Part shown: in pieces, positions 45,390 to 45,628 of the stretch
How positions within the stretch are numbered: position 1 is the first letter of the stretch
How the letters are laid out: each line of letters opens with the position of its first letter
Assembly (NCBI GenBank): GCA_017618275.1
Contig: JAFZUS010000175.1
Span: forward strand, 1-45,628
DNA: 45,628 bases
Direction of reading: 5' to 3'
Origin: Prevotella sp.
GTDB taxonomy: Bacteria > Bacteroidota > Bacteroidia > Bacteroidales > Bacteroidaceae
The notes under the pieces: generated by a model
Database searches by the model: none
What the model was told of the DNA's origin: nothing
What the model saw: only the letters and a program-made list of their open reading frames with translations
Position numbers and translations under genes: made by a program

Positions 45390-45415
45390 ACGAAATAGGT
45401 GTCCATCCGTTTCGT
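45390..45415 (+). terminator. Weak terminator candidate
   Basis: ACGAAA pairs with TTTCGT around a 14-nt loop and is followed by TAATTTCTGTTAATTT. The stem is short, so confidence is low. Confidence 0.3.
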
Positions 45416-45483
45416 TAATTTCTGTTAATTTATCATAGACAAAAGAATAACCAATCAAAAAAATACGTATATTTTCGTACTAT

Positions 45484-45628
45484 ATGAATAAATCTACCAG
45501 GCTCCATCTACTGATTGTAGGCGAAACCCTCCTGTTGCTGGCAGTCACGTTGGGTATCTTGGCCTATTTCTCGCACAAGGCGTTGCGAGAGGAAGCCATG
45601 CGTAATGCTGAACTGACGCTGGATGGTA
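45484..45628 (+). CDS. 5' end of a membrane-anchored protein, probably a sensor/phosphatase (partial)
   Basis: The window ends after 48 codons. The product starts MNKSTRLHLLIVGETLLLLA and continues VTLGILAYFSHKALREEAMR, then NAELTLDG. One N-terminal transmembrane helix (about 8-28) is followed by an amphipathic helix. This start resembles Bacteroidota SpoIIE/RsbU-type phosphatases or sensor kinases with a periplasmic sensor. That identification is by recall only. The rest of the gene lies outside the window. Confidence 0.5.
   Translation, partial: MNKSTRLHLLIVGETLLLLAVTLGILAYFSHKALREEAMRNAELTLDG

Noticed and set aside
45150-45458. Minus-strand ORF of 102 codons
   Set aside because: It is antisense to the more natural-looking 54-codon ORF, spans that ORF's promoter, and has no promoter of its own.

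Overview
The window looks like the chromosome of a Prevotella-like member of the order Bacteroidales. Four things point there. Promoters have the Bacteroidota form (TTTG, 19-20 bp, TAnnTTTG). LpxC and FabZ are fused in one protein. Several families typical of the group are present (DUF5715-like, DUF5687-like, DUF6261-like, a 'smalltalk' microprotein, BspA-like leucine-rich repeat proteins with dockerin-like tails). Protein sequences read like Prevotella proteins throughout. No integrase, transposase, phage gene, rRNA or CRISPR array was seen.

Region 1 (1-8135, minus strand) reads as one six-gene operon: serS, a fused NfnAB/GltD-type flavoprotein, a TtcA-like tRNA thiolase, a secreted PD40 propeller protein, a uridine-phosphorylase-like enzyme and mnmE. 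It has a textbook promoter upstream of serS and a hairpin terminator after mnmE. Region 2 (8152-9271) holds rplU-rpmA with its own promoter, structured leader and terminator, followed by a promoter-to-terminator unit with no ORF that looks like an undescribed small RNA of about 90 nt. Region 3 (9272-23831, minus) is a run of 13 tightly packed genes: phoH, purC, menaquinone methyltransferase, aroE, purM, prfA, pyrF, an HD-domain hydrolase, lpxD, lpxC-fabZ, lpxA, miaA and a class A penicillin-binding protein. It joins nucleotide synthesis, translation, lipid A and peptidoglycan functions.

Region 4 (23875-25125) has a lone plus-strand DUF5715-like gene and a minus-strand tRNA cluster (Lys, Lys, Thr, Gly). 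Region 5 (25166-33000) has the minus-strand operon ftsK-lolA-like-DUF5687-like. Divergent from it is a plus-strand operon of a 3'-5' exonuclease, rlmI-like methyltransferase and tilS.

Region 6 (33009-43243, minus) appears to be one transcription unit from a perfect promoter: a 1451-residue BspA-like surface protein, a 135-residue secreted protein that is essentially a free dockerin domain, a second BspA-like protein and a GH67 alpha-glucuronidase. Region 7 (43264-44542, minus) is a smalltalk microprotein gene followed by a DUF6261-like gene. Region 8 (44543-45483) is about 0.94 kb with little or no coding: a composite repeat array, a 36-bp perfect palindrome flanked by TTGCAA hexamers, and a possible 54-residue ORF with its own promoter. 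The window ends inside the first codons of a membrane-anchored, probably signalling protein.

The points most worth a second look are the candidate small RNA, the octanucleotide repeat inside the mnmE G domain, the BspA/dockerin/alpha-glucuronidase operon, and the repeat array with the palindrome at the right end.
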